DNA of 64,000 nt from Microbacterium sp. (GTDB lineage: Bacteria > Actinomycetota > Actinomycetes > Actinomycetales > Microbacteriaceae): contig NZ_JAPSLI010000010.1 in the NCBI RefSeq assembly GCF_031180975.1, positions 93,043-157,042 on the forward strand, read 5' to 3'. The position numbers were made by a program, and so were the translations under genes. Below are positions 35,746 to 45,411 of this stretch, in pieces; position 1 is the stretch's first letter; every line of letters begins with the position of its first letter. The notes below the pieces were generated by a model that was given only the letters and a program-made list of their open reading frames with translations, searched no databases and was not told the origin of the DNA.

Positions 35746-36639
35746 TCACCACATGTTAGCCGCGACGGGATCACCGCTCGGCCTGCCCCGCTCGAAGGCC
35801 CCCTCGACGAAGCACTGCTGGTGTGCGGCATCCGCACCCGCCACCAGCGCGCGCTGAAGTGCGTCGGCGGGCGGGATGCTGTCGCGCCGCCAGCCCTCGC
35901 CGTGCAGCGCGACCAGGAAGCCGGCCAGGAACGCGTCCCCGCACCCCATTGTGTCGACCAGTCCCCCGCCGTCGGGGATGACTCGCGCCGGTGCGGAGCA
36001 GCGCACGCGACCGTCGGTGACAAGTGCGCCGTCGGTGCCGCGGGTCCCCAGCGCCAGCCCGGCGCCGCGCGAGATCGCCTCATCCAGCAGCGCGAAGGAC
36101 GCGTCCTCATCCAGCCCGGCGCACGAGAACAGCACGAGGTCCGCGTAAGGGGCGGTCCTGTCCAGGTAATCCGGTGCGCGGAATTCGTCCTCGCTGGACA
36201 GGTCGTAGCTGACCAGCACCTCGTGTTTGCGCAGCCGCGGCAGCTGCGACTCCGTGCGGGAGTAGACGCTGGAGTGCACCAGGTCGAACCCGGCGGCGTA
36301 CTCCTCGCGGCCGTCGTCGAGGTCGATCGGCTCGCGAACGGTGACGCCACCGCCGTTCCAGCCGACGAAGACGCGGTCGCCGTCGACGACCCGCAGGGAG
36401 GAGACTCCCGACTCCCCCCTGCGGATCACGCTGCGCGGCGTCGGCACGCCGGCATCCTCGATCGACGCTCGCAGGAACGCGCCCCGCTCGTCGTCACCGA
36501 AGACGCCGAGGTACTCGGCGTGCGCGCCGAGGCGGCGCGCGTACACCGCGACGTTGACGGCGTTGCCCCCCGGATACTCGAGCGCGCGATCCAGGAAGCG
36601 GTCGACGATGTTGTCACCGAAACCCAGTACACGCATCAT
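35746..36639 (-). CDS. frlD: PfkB-family sugar kinase, FrlD-like
   Basis: A 297-residue ribokinase-fold kinase. It begins MMRVLGFGDNIVDRFLDRAL, with YPGGNAVNVAVYARRLG (22-38) as the sugar site and LVDTMGCGDAF near residue 235 holding the catalytic Asp. SSVYSRTESQL and SYDLSSEDEF occupy the positions that read HSGYAGTLL and SFDFGSRFEF in the paralogue at 15932. It should phosphorylate fructosyl-amino compounds at C6. It lies 12 bases downstream of the SIS gene. The linkage with an FrlB-like deglycase and an FrlC-like epimerase makes fructoselysine/psicoselysine-type substrates likely. Confidence 0.85.
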   Translation of the reverse strand: MMRVLGFGDNIVDRFLDRALEYPGGNAVNVAVYARRLGAHAEYLGVFGDDERGAFLRASIEDAGVPTPRSVIRRGESGVSSLRVVDGDRVFVGWNGGGVTVREPIDLDDGREEYAAGFDLVHSSVYSRTESQLPRLRKHEVLVSYDLSSEDEFRAPDYLDRTAPYADLVLFSCAGLDEDASFALLDEAISRGAGLALGTRGTDGALVTDGRVRCSAPARVIPDGGGLVDTMGCGDAFLAGFLVALHGEGWRRDSIPPADALQRALVAGADAAHQQCFVEGAFERGRPSGDPVAANMW

Positions 36640-36651
36640 CGGTCTCCTCGC

Positions 36652-37653
36652 TCAGTACGCCATCACGCGGTAGTAGCGGCGCAGGTCGAGCGAGTGGTCG
36701 CGCACGCGCTCGAGGTGCTTGCTGACCCGGCCCATCACCGTGTCCAGCACGATCGGCGCGATCAGGGCACGGTTCTCGGGGCTGAAGCCCTCGAGGGCGT
36801 AGTCGCGGGTGTCGAAGACCGACACGTCGTTGGAGACGCGCTTGGCGAACGCCTCGGCGCGGTCGGTGAGCGGCCGGGTGCTGTCCTCGCCTTGGAAGAT
36901 GATGACCGAGGTGTCCTCCTCGAGCAGCTCGAGCGAGCCGTGGAAGAACTCGGCGCTGTGCACGCGGGTGGTGCGCAGCCACTGCATCTCCTCGAGGATG
37001 CACATCGAGTACAGGTAGGTGAACGCCCACAGGGGCCCGCCGCCGATGAGGAAGTGGTAATCGGTGTCCTTGTGCGCCTCGGCGAAGGCCGCGGCGGCTG
37101 GCTCGGCCTGCTGTGCGGCGGCGACCAGCGCGTCGGGCAGGTGCACGAGCTCGTCGGCGAGCGAGGTGTAGCCGTCGAACTCGCCGCGGCGCTCCAGGAT
37201 CCGCCCGACCAGCAGCAGCAGCTGCATGTCGAACGGCCAGGTCTTCGGCTCGGAGATCAGGGCGTGGTCGACGCCCAGGGCGATCGGGGAGTCGCCGTAA
37301 CCGGTGAAGGCGATCGTGGTCGCGCCCTTCTCGCGGACGTACTCGATGGCACGGATGACGTCCTCGGTGGTGCCGCTGACGGAGGTGAACACGGCGGCGG
37401 TGCGCTCACCCAGCAGGGCGTCGCCGGCGACCACGAGCTCCGCGGCGATGGCGGCCCGGATCGGCATCGTCGAGCGCTCGCGGGCGAGCAGCTCGTACGG
37501 CCACATCTGCGCGTAGGTGCCGCCGGCGCCGATGAGCAGGACGTTGTCGATGCCCTTCGCGAGCAGGTCGTCGACGAGCTGCTCGATCTGCGGGCGGAGG
37601 GCGACGGCGCTGGCCGTCTGAGTTCGGAATGCGGTCTCGTCGAAGCCGAGCAT
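36652..37653 (-). CDS. frlB: SIS-domain deglycase, FrlB-like
   Basis: A 333-residue double SIS-domain protein. The first domain shows VLLIGAGGTYAQMWP (38-52) and FTSVSGTTEDVIRAIEYVRE; the second shows YHFLIGGGPLWAFTYLYSMC, ILEEMQWLRTTRVHSAEFFHGSLELLEE. The AEFFHGSLE motif holds the catalytic Glu/His of FrlB. It should cleave fructosamine 6-phosphates to glucose 6-phosphate plus amine. Starts at 37656 and 37653 are both possible; AAAGGA is best spaced for 37653. It is the first gene of its operon and divergent from the importer operon, with the two operators between them. Confidence 0.85.
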   Translation of the reverse strand: MLGFDETAFRTQTASAVALRPQIEQLVDDLLAKGIDNVLLIGAGGTYAQMWPYELLARERSTMPIRAAIAAELVVAGDALLGERTAAVFTSVSGTTEDVIRAIEYVREKGATTIAFTGYGDSPIALGVDHALISEPKTWPFDMQLLLLVGRILERRGEFDGYTSLADELVHLPDALVAAAQQAEPAAAAFAEAHKDTDYHFLIGGGPLWAFTYLYSMCILEEMQWLRTTRVHSAEFFHGSLELLEEDTSVIIFQGEDSTRPLTDRAEAFAKRVSNDVSVFDTRDYALEGFSPENRALIAPIVLDTVMGRVSKHLERVRDHSLDLRRYYRVMAY

Positions 37654-37696
37654 CATTGATCCTTTCGCGAGGGGCGGGTGCGCCCTGTCAGAGGTG

Positions 37697-37710
37697 TGGT
37701 ACCGGTACCA
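37697..37710. promoter_or_regulatory. Perfect palindromic operator TGGTACCGGTACCA, copy 1
   Basis: A 14-bp perfect palindrome with the central CG step typical of LacI-family operators, 44 bases before the SIS gene start. An identical copy lies 111 bases away. The pair sits between the two divergent fructosamine operons, allowing a DNA loop to silence both. Nothing else of note is seen in the 270-base gap. Confidence 0.82.
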
Positions 37711-37807
37711 GGTCGGGATCATGCTGACACACACCGGCGAATCCGTCAATCACATCGCGGAATCACGCGGCTCCATCAAGGTCAGCTCGGCTGTTACAGA
37801 ATCCGAG

Positions 37808-37837
37808 TGGTACCGGTACCAGAATTTGTACTACACT
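37808..37837 (+). promoter_or_regulatory. Operator copy 2 with the importer-operon promoter
   Basis: TGGTACCGGTACCA at 37808-37821 occupies the -35 position of a TACACT -10 (37832-37837). The hexamer TGGTAC is 18 bases before it. The importer start codon follows at 37924. A bound repressor would directly block the promoter. Confidence 0.72.
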
Positions 37838-37923
37838 CGCCGCCAAGGCATGCACCGACAATCCAACGGCGGATCGGTGGCCGCACCCGCGGCAGGCGGA
37901 CCGCCCCCTCAGAGAGGCAGACC

Positions 37924-39243
37924 ATGCGCACCACACGCATCCTCGCGATCGCCGCGACCGCCGCGGCGACCGCTCTCACGCTCGCCGGCTGTGCCGGCAG
38001 CGCCCCTCAGCCTGCGGCGAACGTCGCAGACGAGCCCGTCCACGAGGGCAAGCTCTCGATCCTGACGAAGTTCGCCGGCGAGCCGCTGGAGAGCTACTTC
38101 GCGGATCTGGCGAAGGCCTACGAGGCCGAGCACCCCGAGGTCGAGATCGAGCTGATCCAGGAGACGGATCAGTCCATCAAGGACAAGACCAAGACCCTCA
38201 CCGCCTCCCAGGCGCTGCCGGACATCTACTTCACGTGGACCGGCAACTGGGCCGAGAACTTCGTCAACGGCGGCCTCGCCGCCGACCTCACCGAGGTGAT
38301 CGCCCCCGGCACCGAGTGGGGCGACCGGTTCGGCGAGGCGTCGCTGGAGGCGTTCCAGTACGACGGCAAGTACTACGGCATCCCGCTGTACAACAACGGC
38401 AAGTTCATGGGCTACAGCAAGTCCGCGTTCGCGAAGGCGGGCGTCGAGGTGCCCACCTCGTTCGAGGGCCTGATCGAGGCGTGCGGTCCGCTGCGCGCGG
38501 CCGGGTACGAGCCGATCGCGTTCGGCAACAAGGACGGCTGGCCGGCGCTGCACTACCTGCAGCAGCTGTTCGCCTACAACGTGCCCTCCGACGTGCTGAA
38601 GGCCGACTTCGATCCCGAGATGGCGGAGTGGACGCACGAAGGCTACGTCCGCGCGCTCGAGCAGTTCAAGACCCTGGTCGACGAGTGCACCGACACCGGC
38701 AAGGGCACGAACGGCGTGCTGTACACCACCGCGCAGGAGGCCCTGGCCGGTGGGCGCGCGGCGATGTACTACCAGGAGGTGCTCGAGTTCGACACCGTCA
38801 CGGCCGAGGGCTCGAAGCTGTCCGTCGACGACTTCGGCCTCTTCCCACTGCCGGTTCCGGAGGGCGCCGAGGGCGACCCGGATGCCATCGAGGGCTCCCC
38901 CGAGGGCTACCTGATCAACGCGAAGTCGCCGCAGGCCGCCCTGGCCGTCGACTTCATGAAGTTCGTCACCGAGCCCGAGAACGCCAAGACCCTGTCCTCC
39001 CCGCCCTACGGCCAGCCCAGCGCCGTCGACGGAGGTGTGACCGAGGAGACCTCGAGCAAGGCCGTGTTCGAGGGGATCACCAAGGTGAACGAGGCGTCGC
39101 AGCTGGTCGTCTGGCTGGACACGGTCACCGTGCCCGAGGTCGCCGACGCGTGGCTGGCCGGCGGCGAGGCGCTGATCAGCGGCAGCGCCACCCCTGAAGA
39201 GGTGCTCGAGAGTGTTCGCGCAGCGAACGACGACGCCAAGTGA
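37924..39243 (+). CDS. Family 1 extracellular solute-binding lipoprotein (FrlO-like)
   Basis: A 439-residue carbohydrate-binding lipoprotein of the CUT1 importer. The signal peptide ends LTLAGC with lipid-bearing Cys23. The mature domain has GKLSILTKFAGEPLESYF, LPDIYFTWTGNWAENFVNGGL, GKYYGIPLYNNGKFMGYSK and the signature MKFVTEPENAK. The start at 37924 follows GAGAGGCAG. It opens the importer-epimerase operon and corresponds to FrlO of Bacillus frl loci by context. A strong hairpin follows the stop codon. Confidence 0.92.
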   Translation: MRTTRILAIAATAAATALTLAGCAGSAPQPAANVADEPVHEGKLSILTKFAGEPLESYFADLAKAYEAEHPEVEIELIQETDQSIKDKTKTLTASQALPDIYFTWTGNWAENFVNGGLAADLTEVIAPGTEWGDRFGEASLEAFQYDGKYYGIPLYNNGKFMGYSKSAFAKAGVEVPTSFEGLIEACGPLRAAGYEPIAFGNKDGWPALHYLQQLFAYNVPSDVLKADFDPEMAEWTHEGYVRALEQFKTLVDECTDTGKGTNGVLYTTAQEALAGGRAAMYYQEVLEFDTVTAEGSKLSVDDFGLFPLPVPEGAEGDPDAIEGSPEGYLINAKSPQAALAVDFMKFVTEPENAKTLSSPPYGQPSAVDGGVTEETSSKAVFEGITKVNEASQLVVWLDTVTVPEVADAWLAGGEALISGSATPEEVLESVRAANDDAK

Positions 39244-40225
39244 CGTCGAGTCGGGGGCCGGCTTCCGCCGGCCCCCGACGGTCACCGAGACGATCCTCAC
39301 GGCCGAGCGGCGCGACCGCCCGCCGGTGCGGAGGCCCGAGAGTGGCCGGCTGAAGCGCATCGCCGGCCTCGCCTGGGTGCTGCCCGCACTCGTCGTGCTC
39401 GGGGTGTTCGTCTACCTGCCGCTGGTGCAGAACCTGGCGTTCTCCACCCAGGAGTGGGACATCTACTCGGGAGCGTCCGAGTTCGTCGGCCTGGAGAACT
39501 ACGAGAAGCTCGTCGGCGACCCGGTGTTCTGGACCGCGCTGGGCAACAACGTGCTGTACGCGCTGCTCTCCATCGTGTTCCAGGTCGCCGGCGCACTGGT
39601 GCTCGCCGCCATGATCGAGAGCCTCCGCGGGATCCGCTGGCGCAAGATCCTGCGCGCGATCTACTTCGTGCCCTCCGCCATCTCGCTCACCGTCGCCGGT
39701 CTGCTGTTCTACTTCATCTACGAGCCCCGGCTCGGGATGCTGAACCACCTGCTCGACGGCATCGGCCTGGGCGCGCTCGCGCAGCCGTGGCTGGGACAGG
39801 AGTCGACGGCCATGGTCGCGATCATCGCGATGAGCCAGTGGCAGGGCTTCGGCTATTCCACCCTGCTGTTCGCCGTGGCCATCCAGCGCATCCCGTCCGA
39901 GCTGTACGAGGCGGCCGCCCTCGACGGCATCGGACCGATCAGGCGCTTCTTCCACGTCACCGTCCCGCTGGTGCGCGAGATGACGGGGCTCATGGTCATC
40001 GTCACCATCTCCGGCGCGTTCCAGGTGTTCAACGAGGTCATGGTGATGACCAGCGGCGGGCCCAACAACTCGACGCAGGTGCTCGCCACCTGGCTGTACC
40101 GCAGCGGCTTCGTACGCAACGACTTCGGGTACGCCGCGGCGATCGCGACCGTCATCTTCGTGGTGACCCTCGCCATCGCGCTCGGTCAGCTCTGGTACAC
40201 GCGCCGCAGAAGGGTGGAGTTCTGA
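39212..40225 (+). CDS. CUT1 sugar ABC permease (MalF type, FrlN-like)
   Basis: A permease with about six membrane segments, beginning after RLKRIAGLAWVLPALVVLGV. The ATPase-contacting EAA loop reads ELYEAAALDGIGPIRRFFHVTVPL near residue 230, and SGGPNNSTQVLATWLY follows. The GTG at 39212 has GAGG nine bases upstream but overlaps the binding-protein gene by 32 bases and places the hairpin 39250-39279 inside the coding region. The GTG at 39326 is a shorter alternative without a clear ribosome site. The next permease overlaps it by one base (TGATG). No ATPase gene is present, so a shared MsiK-like ATPase encoded elsewhere is expected, as is usual for actinobacterial CUT1 systems. Confidence 0.9.
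   Translation: MFAQRTTTPSDVESGAGFRRPPTVTETILTAERRDRPPVRRPESGRLKRIAGLAWVLPALVVLGVFVYLPLVQNLAFSTQEWDIYSGASEFVGLENYEKLVGDPVFWTALGNNVLYALLSIVFQVAGALVLAAMIESLRGIRWRKILRAIYFVPSAISLTVAGLLFYFIYEPRLGMLNHLLDGIGLGALAQPWLGQESTAMVAIIAMSQWQGFGYSTLLFAVAIQRIPSELYEAAALDGIGPIRRFFHVTVPLVREMTGLMVIVTISGAFQVFNEVMVMTSGGPNNSTQVLATWLYRSGFVRNDFGYAAAIATVIFVVTLAIALGQLWYTRRRRVEF
39250..39279 (+). terminator. Perfect 13-bp hairpin after the binding-protein gene
   Basis: GTCGGGGGCCGGC (39250-39262) and GCCGGCCCCCGAC (39267-39279) pair perfectly around TTCC, beginning seven bases after the binding-protein stop. There is no T-run. As at 9097-9131, its place between binding protein and permease suggests an mRNA-stabilising or partial-termination element that sets the protein ratio. 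Confidence 0.65.
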
Positions 40226-41058
40226 TGACCCGCACCGGATTCCTGGGCGCCGTGGGGCGCCTGTTCGTCTGGTCGTTCCTGCTCGCACTCGTCGTGGTGG
40301 TGGTCTACCCGCTGCTGTGGATGGTGATGAACGGGTTCAAGTCGAACGCCGAGCTGTTCGGCAACCCGTTCGCACTTCCCGTGCAGTGGGACTGGCAGAA
40401 CTACGCCGACGCGTGGAATCGCGGCGTGAGCGACTACCTCACGGCCAGCATCCTGGTCACCGTCACGTCGACCATCGCGACGGTGTTCATCAGCGCGTGG
40501 GCCGCGTACGGCCTCACCCGGGTGCGGATGCCGTTCGGCCGCGTCATGTCCGGGCTGATCCTGGGCGGACTGATGCTGGCCCCTGCGGTCGCGCTCGTCC
40601 CGCTGGTGCGGATGTTCCAGGCGATGGGGCTGTACAACACGTTCTGGGCACTGCTCATCCTGTACACCGCGTTCCGCATCCCGTTCACGACGTTCCTCAT
40701 CCGGGCGTACATGATCGACCTCCCGCGCGAGGTCGACGAGGCGGCGGAGGTCGACGGCGCGAGCCGATGGACGACGTTCTGGCGCATCACGATGCCCATG
40801 TGCAAGCCGATCATCATCTCGACGATCATCCTGCACGTGCTTTTCGCGTGGAACGAGTACCTGTTCGCCATGGTGTTCACCAGCGGCACGAGCGTACAGA
40901 CCCTGCCGGTCGGACTGACCAGCCTCATGAGCAAGCACGGCACCGACTACCCGGTCGTGTTCGCCGGCATGGTCGTCGCGGCTCTTCCGGTGATCGTGCT
41001 GTTCTTCGCCAGCCAGCGCTACTTCATTAAGGGACTCTCGGAGGGGATCGGCAAGTGA
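40225..41058 (+). CDS. CUT1 sugar ABC permease (MalG type, FrlM-like)
   Basis: A 277-residue permease with six membrane segments: the first is LFVWSFLLALVVVVVYPLLW, and GLILGGLMLAPAVALVPLVR is in the middle. The EAA loop reads LPREVDEAAEVDGASRWTTF near residue 170-190, and the C-terminus YFIKGLSEGIGK is typical of MalG-like proteins. It forms the channel with the upstream permease and overlaps the epimerase start (GTGA). It is clearly specific for carbohydrate-type cargo rather than peptides, unlike the importer at 4.7-10.7 kb. Confidence 0.94.
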   Translation: MTRTGFLGAVGRLFVWSFLLALVVVVVYPLLWMVMNGFKSNAELFGNPFALPVQWDWQNYADAWNRGVSDYLTASILVTVTSTIATVFISAWAAYGLTRVRMPFGRVMSGLILGGLMLAPAVALVPLVRMFQAMGLYNTFWALLILYTAFRIPFTTFLIRAYMIDLPREVDEAAEVDGASRWTTFWRITMPMCKPIIISTIILHVLFAWNEYLFAMVFTSGTSVQTLPVGLTSLMSKHGTDYPVVFAGMVVAALPVIVLFFASQRYFIKGLSEGIGK

Positions 41059-41909
41059 CCGCCGCACTCGTCGACCGGGTCACCGGCTCGAACTTCTCCT
41101 ACCAGCACCTGCCGCTCGAGCGCTGCTTCGACGACATGGCCGCGCTCGGGCGGACCGAGTTCGAGCTGTGGGGTGTCGCCCCGCACGCGCACGTGCCGTG
41201 GTTGACGGATGCCGACGCCCGTGGCATCCGTCATGCCGCCGCCGCGCGCGGCCTGCGCATCGCGTGTTTCACGCCGGAGCAGGTGGCGTATCCGGTCAAC
41301 ATCGCCTCTCCCTCGCCACGATTGCGGGACGAGAGCGTGGCGATGTTCCGCCGGGCCGCCGAGATCGCCGTCGAGCTCGGCGCCGGCATCCTGTTCCTCA
41401 CCGCCGGCCGGGGTGGGGAGGACGAGCCGAGGGATGCCGGATGGGCGCGCGCCGTCGATGCGCTGGGAGCGATCGCTGAGCGCGCGGCCGAGCTGGGTCT
41501 GGAGTGCGTGCTCGAGCCGCTGCAACGGATCGAGTCGAACCTGGTGACGACGGCCGCCGATGCGGAGCGGATGCTGGCGGATGTCGGCGCCCCGAATCTC
41601 GGTGTCGCGCTCGACACGGTCGCGGCCGCTGTGGCGGGTGACACGGTCGCCGACTACTTCACGCGGCTCGGCGACCGGGTGCGGCACGTGCATCTCATCG
41701 ACGGCGAACCCGCCGGACACCTGGCGTGGGGCGACGGCGAGCTGCCTCTGGTGGACATCGTGGCCGCGCTCGACCGGCACGGGTACGCCGGACTGGCCAC
41801 GGTCGAGCTGTTCGGCGACGGCACCTACGCGTGGAATCCGCGTCCGGCGCTGGAACGGTCGCTGGCGGCGATCGCTCAGGCGTGCGACGTCAGTGCCCGG
41901 CGGGGATGA
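41055..41909 (+). CDS. frlC: FrlC-like fructosamine 3-epimerase (TIM barrel)
   Basis: A 284-residue protein close to Escherichia coli FrlC by recalled sequence: HLPLERCFDDMAALGRTEFE and LWGVAPHAHVPWL at the start, CFTPEQVAYPVNIASPSP, RDESVAMFRRAAEIAVELGAG, LEPLQRIESNLV (catalytic Glu), and RHVHLIDGEPAGHLAWGDGE with the metal-binding His/Asp residues. FrlC interconverts fructoselysine and psicoselysine. The GTG start overlaps the MalG-type stop. This is the strongest single pointer to Amadori-product catabolism for the island. Its end overlaps the convergent MFS gene by 20 bases. Confidence 0.82.
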   Translation: MTAALVDRVTGSNFSYQHLPLERCFDDMAALGRTEFELWGVAPHAHVPWLTDADARGIRHAAAARGLRIACFTPEQVAYPVNIASPSPRLRDESVAMFRRAAEIAVELGAGILFLTAGRGGEDEPRDAGWARAVDALGAIAERAAELGLECVLEPLQRIESNLVTTAADAERMLADVGAPNLGVALDTVAAAVAGDTVADYFTRLGDRVRHVHLIDGEPAGHLAWGDGELPLVDIVAALDRHGYAGLATVELFGDGTYAWNPRPALERSLAAIAQACDVSARRG

Positions 41910-43350
41910 TCACCGACTCGGTCATGTCCTCGAGCGCCTTGCCCTTCGTCTCGCGCACGAACTTCCACACGAACAGCAGGGAGAGCAGCGCGAAGGTGGC
42001 GTACAGGCCGTAGGCGAGGCCGAGTGAGAGATCCTTCAGGCCGGGGAACGACACGGTGATCACCCAGTTCGCGACCCACTGACCGCCGGCCGCGAGCGAC
42101 AGAGCGGCCGCGCGCATGCGGTTCGGGAACATCTCGCCGAGCAGCACCCAGACGACGGGCCCCCACGACATGCCGAAGGCGATGACGAACAGGTTCGCGG
42201 CGATCAGCGCGATCGGTCCTGCGGCACCCTCCAGCACGGGCGCACCGCCGACGACAGGGGCGGTCCCGAAGATGAACGCCATGGTCGCGAGGGTCACGGT
42301 CATCCCCGTCGACCCGATGATCAGCAGCGGCTTGCGGCCGAACTTGTCCACGGTGGCGATGGCGATCAGGGTGGTCAGGATGTTGATCGTCGCGCTGATC
42401 ACCGTGATCACGAACGCCTGAGACTCGTCGAAGCCGACGGCCTCCCAGAGGATGTTGGAGTAGTAGAAGATCACGTTGATGCCGACGAACTGCTGGAAGA
42501 TCGACAGCAGCAGACCCACCCAGACGATGCCGGCGACCCGGCCACTGGGCGACTTCAGGTCGCGCCACGACGGGGCGGTCGAGCGCTCCATGGTCTCGCG
42601 GATGCGGATGATCGTGGTTTCGATCTTCTCGGGTCCGAGCAGGCGGGAGAGCACCTCCCGTGCCTCCTCCACCCGATGCGTGGCGACGAGGTAGCGGGGG
42701 GATTCCGGGATCGTCAGCGCCAGGCCGCCGTAGATCACGGCGGGGACGGCCATGGCCAGGAACATCCACTGCCAGGCATCCAGCCCGAACCAGAACGGCT
42801 CGCTGGAGCCGCCGGCGCCGAGGGCGAAGAGGAAGTCGACGAGCAGCGAGATGAAGATGCCGGTGACGATGGCGAGCTGCTGCAGGGAGCCGAGGCGTCC
42901 GCGGATTCTCGCGGGCGCGATCTCGGCGATGTAGGCGGGGGCGATGACGGATGCCATGCCGACGCCGACCCCGCCGATCACACGCCCGACGACGAGCACC
43001 CAGAGCTCCGGCGCGAAGCCGGTGACGATCGCGGAGATCAGGAACAGCACCGCCGCGACCTTCATGACCGCGAGGCGACCCATGCGATCGGCGACACGCC
43101 CGGCGACCAGCGCGCCCGCCGCCGCGCCGAGCAGCGCGGAGGCCACGGCGAAGCCGAGGGAGACGGAGTCGGCGTTGAACTCTCGTTCCACGGCGGCGAC
43201 CGCGCCGTTGATCACCGCACTGTCGTAGCCGAAGAGGAACCCGCCGAGCGCCGCGACGATCGCGATCCGGACGACGCCCGCGCTGTGGCCGTCATCGCCG
43301 TCATCGAAGACGGATTCCTCCTCGAGGGGAGCCCCGCCATGTGCTGCCAT
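41890..43350 (-). CDS. MFS sugar:proton symporter (sugar porter family)
   Basis: A 486-residue twelve-segment transporter. Sugar-porter signatures are GGFLFGYDSAVINGAV near residue 30-45, RVADRMGRLAVMK between segments 2 and 3, PESPRYLVATHRVEEAREVL before the central loop, QQFVGINVIFYYSN and VDKFGRKPLLI. It resembles XylE/GlcP-type xylose or glucose carriers. The ATG at 43350 follows GGAGG; the longer frame is an arginine-rich artefact. It ends the inserted island and abuts parB on the same strand with a 124-base gap. Confidence 0.93.
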   Translation of the reverse strand: MAAHGGAPLEEESVFDDGDDGHSAGVVRIAIVAALGGFLFGYDSAVINGAVAAVEREFNADSVSLGFAVASALLGAAAGALVAGRVADRMGRLAVMKVAAVLFLISAIVTGFAPELWVLVVGRVIGGVGVGMASVIAPAYIAEIAPARIRGRLGSLQQLAIVTGIFISLLVDFLFALGAGGSSEPFWFGLDAWQWMFLAMAVPAVIYGGLALTIPESPRYLVATHRVEEAREVLSRLLGPEKIETTIIRIRETMERSTAPSWRDLKSPSGRVAGIVWVGLLLSIFQQFVGINVIFYYSNILWEAVGFDESQAFVITVISATINILTTLIAIATVDKFGRKPLLIIGSTGMTVTLATMAFIFGTAPVVGGAPVLEGAAGPIALIAANLFVIAFGMSWGPVVWVLLGEMFPNRMRAAALSLAAGGQWVANWVITVSFPGLKDLSLGLAYGLYATFALLSLLFVWKFVRETKGKALEDMTESVIIPAGH

Positions 43351-43474
43351 GATCCGCCTCCGTTCTCGTCGCCGTCGACTGCGGCGACGTCGCCGTGTTC
43401 CCCCGATTGCACACCCGCGGAGGGTGTCGGGGCAAGCACGAATCGCCGTCGGGACGAGATTCGGATGCCGTGCG

Positions 43475-44478
43475 TCAGCGAGAGCCGTACTCCTCCTCAC
43501 CGATCTCGGCGAGGATCCGGTTCAGATCCTGGATCGACGCGAAATCGATCTTGAGCTGGCCTTTTCGCGCACCTAGGCTGATCTGCACACGCGTGTTGAG
43601 GCGGTCGCCGAGCTTGGTGGACACCTCGTCGAGGTAGGCCCGACGCGCTCCCGGCGTCGGCTTCGGCGTACGCCCTGGGGCGGTCGGCAGCGCCTTGGCG
43701 GCCTGCTCGGTGGCGCGTACGCTGAGGTCCTCGTTCACGACCTTGTCGGCGAGTTGCTGCATCCGCTCGGGGTCCTCGACCGAGAGGATCGCGCGTGCAT
43801 GACCGGCGGACAGGACGCCGGCGGCGACGCGCTGCTGCACGGGGACGGGAAGACGGAGCAGGCGGATGGTGTTGCTGATCTGCGGCCGGGACCGCCCGAT
43901 GCGGCTGGCGAGTTCCTCCTGGGTGATGCCGAAGTCCTCGAGCAGCTGCTGGTAGGCGGACGCTTCTTCGAGCGGGTTCAGCTGCGAACGGTGCAGGTTC
44001 TCGAGCAGCGCGTCGCGCAGCAGGTCCTCGTCGGCCGTCTCACGCAGGATGGCGGGGATCGACTCGAGACCCGCCTCGCGGGCGGCGCGGGTGCGCCGCT
44101 CCCCCATGATCAACTCGTAGTCGCCATCGGCGTTCTTGCGCACGACGACGGGCTGGAGGACGCCGAACTCCTTGACGCTGTGCACGAGCTCGGCGAGATG
44201 ATCCTCGTCGAAGTGGGTGCGCGGCTGGCGCGGGTTGGGGACGATCTGCTTCGGGTCGACCTGAATGAGGCGGATGCCGGGGACAGCGGCGAGCTCCCCC
44301 TCATCCGGGGTGGGCGCCGATTCCGGCGCCGGCGCCGCATCGGCCGCAGGGGCCGTCGGGGCGGCATCCTGCTTCTGCTTCGAAGCGCCGGGGAAGAAGA
44401 CGTCCACCGGACGCTCGGCCTGGTCCGCCGTCGGGATGAGGGCGCCGATCCCCCGGCCGAGACCCGTACGTTTGGCCA

Positions 44479-44479
<1 letters not shown>
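43475..44479 (-). CDS. parB: Chromosome partition protein ParB
   Basis: A 334-residue CTPase clamp that loads on parS and helps segregate the origin. The start MAKRTGLGRGIGALIPTADQ is typical. The CTP-binding GERRTRAAREAG and ENLHRSQLNPLEEASAYQQL are present, and the HTH GITQEELASRIGRSRPQISN recognises parS. A C-terminal dimerisation segment follows. ATGs at 44482 and 44479 are possible; GGAG spacing favours 44479, overlapping the parA stop. Eight parS sites lie between 45395 and 47499. Confidence 0.97.
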
Positions 44480-45411
<932 letters not shown>

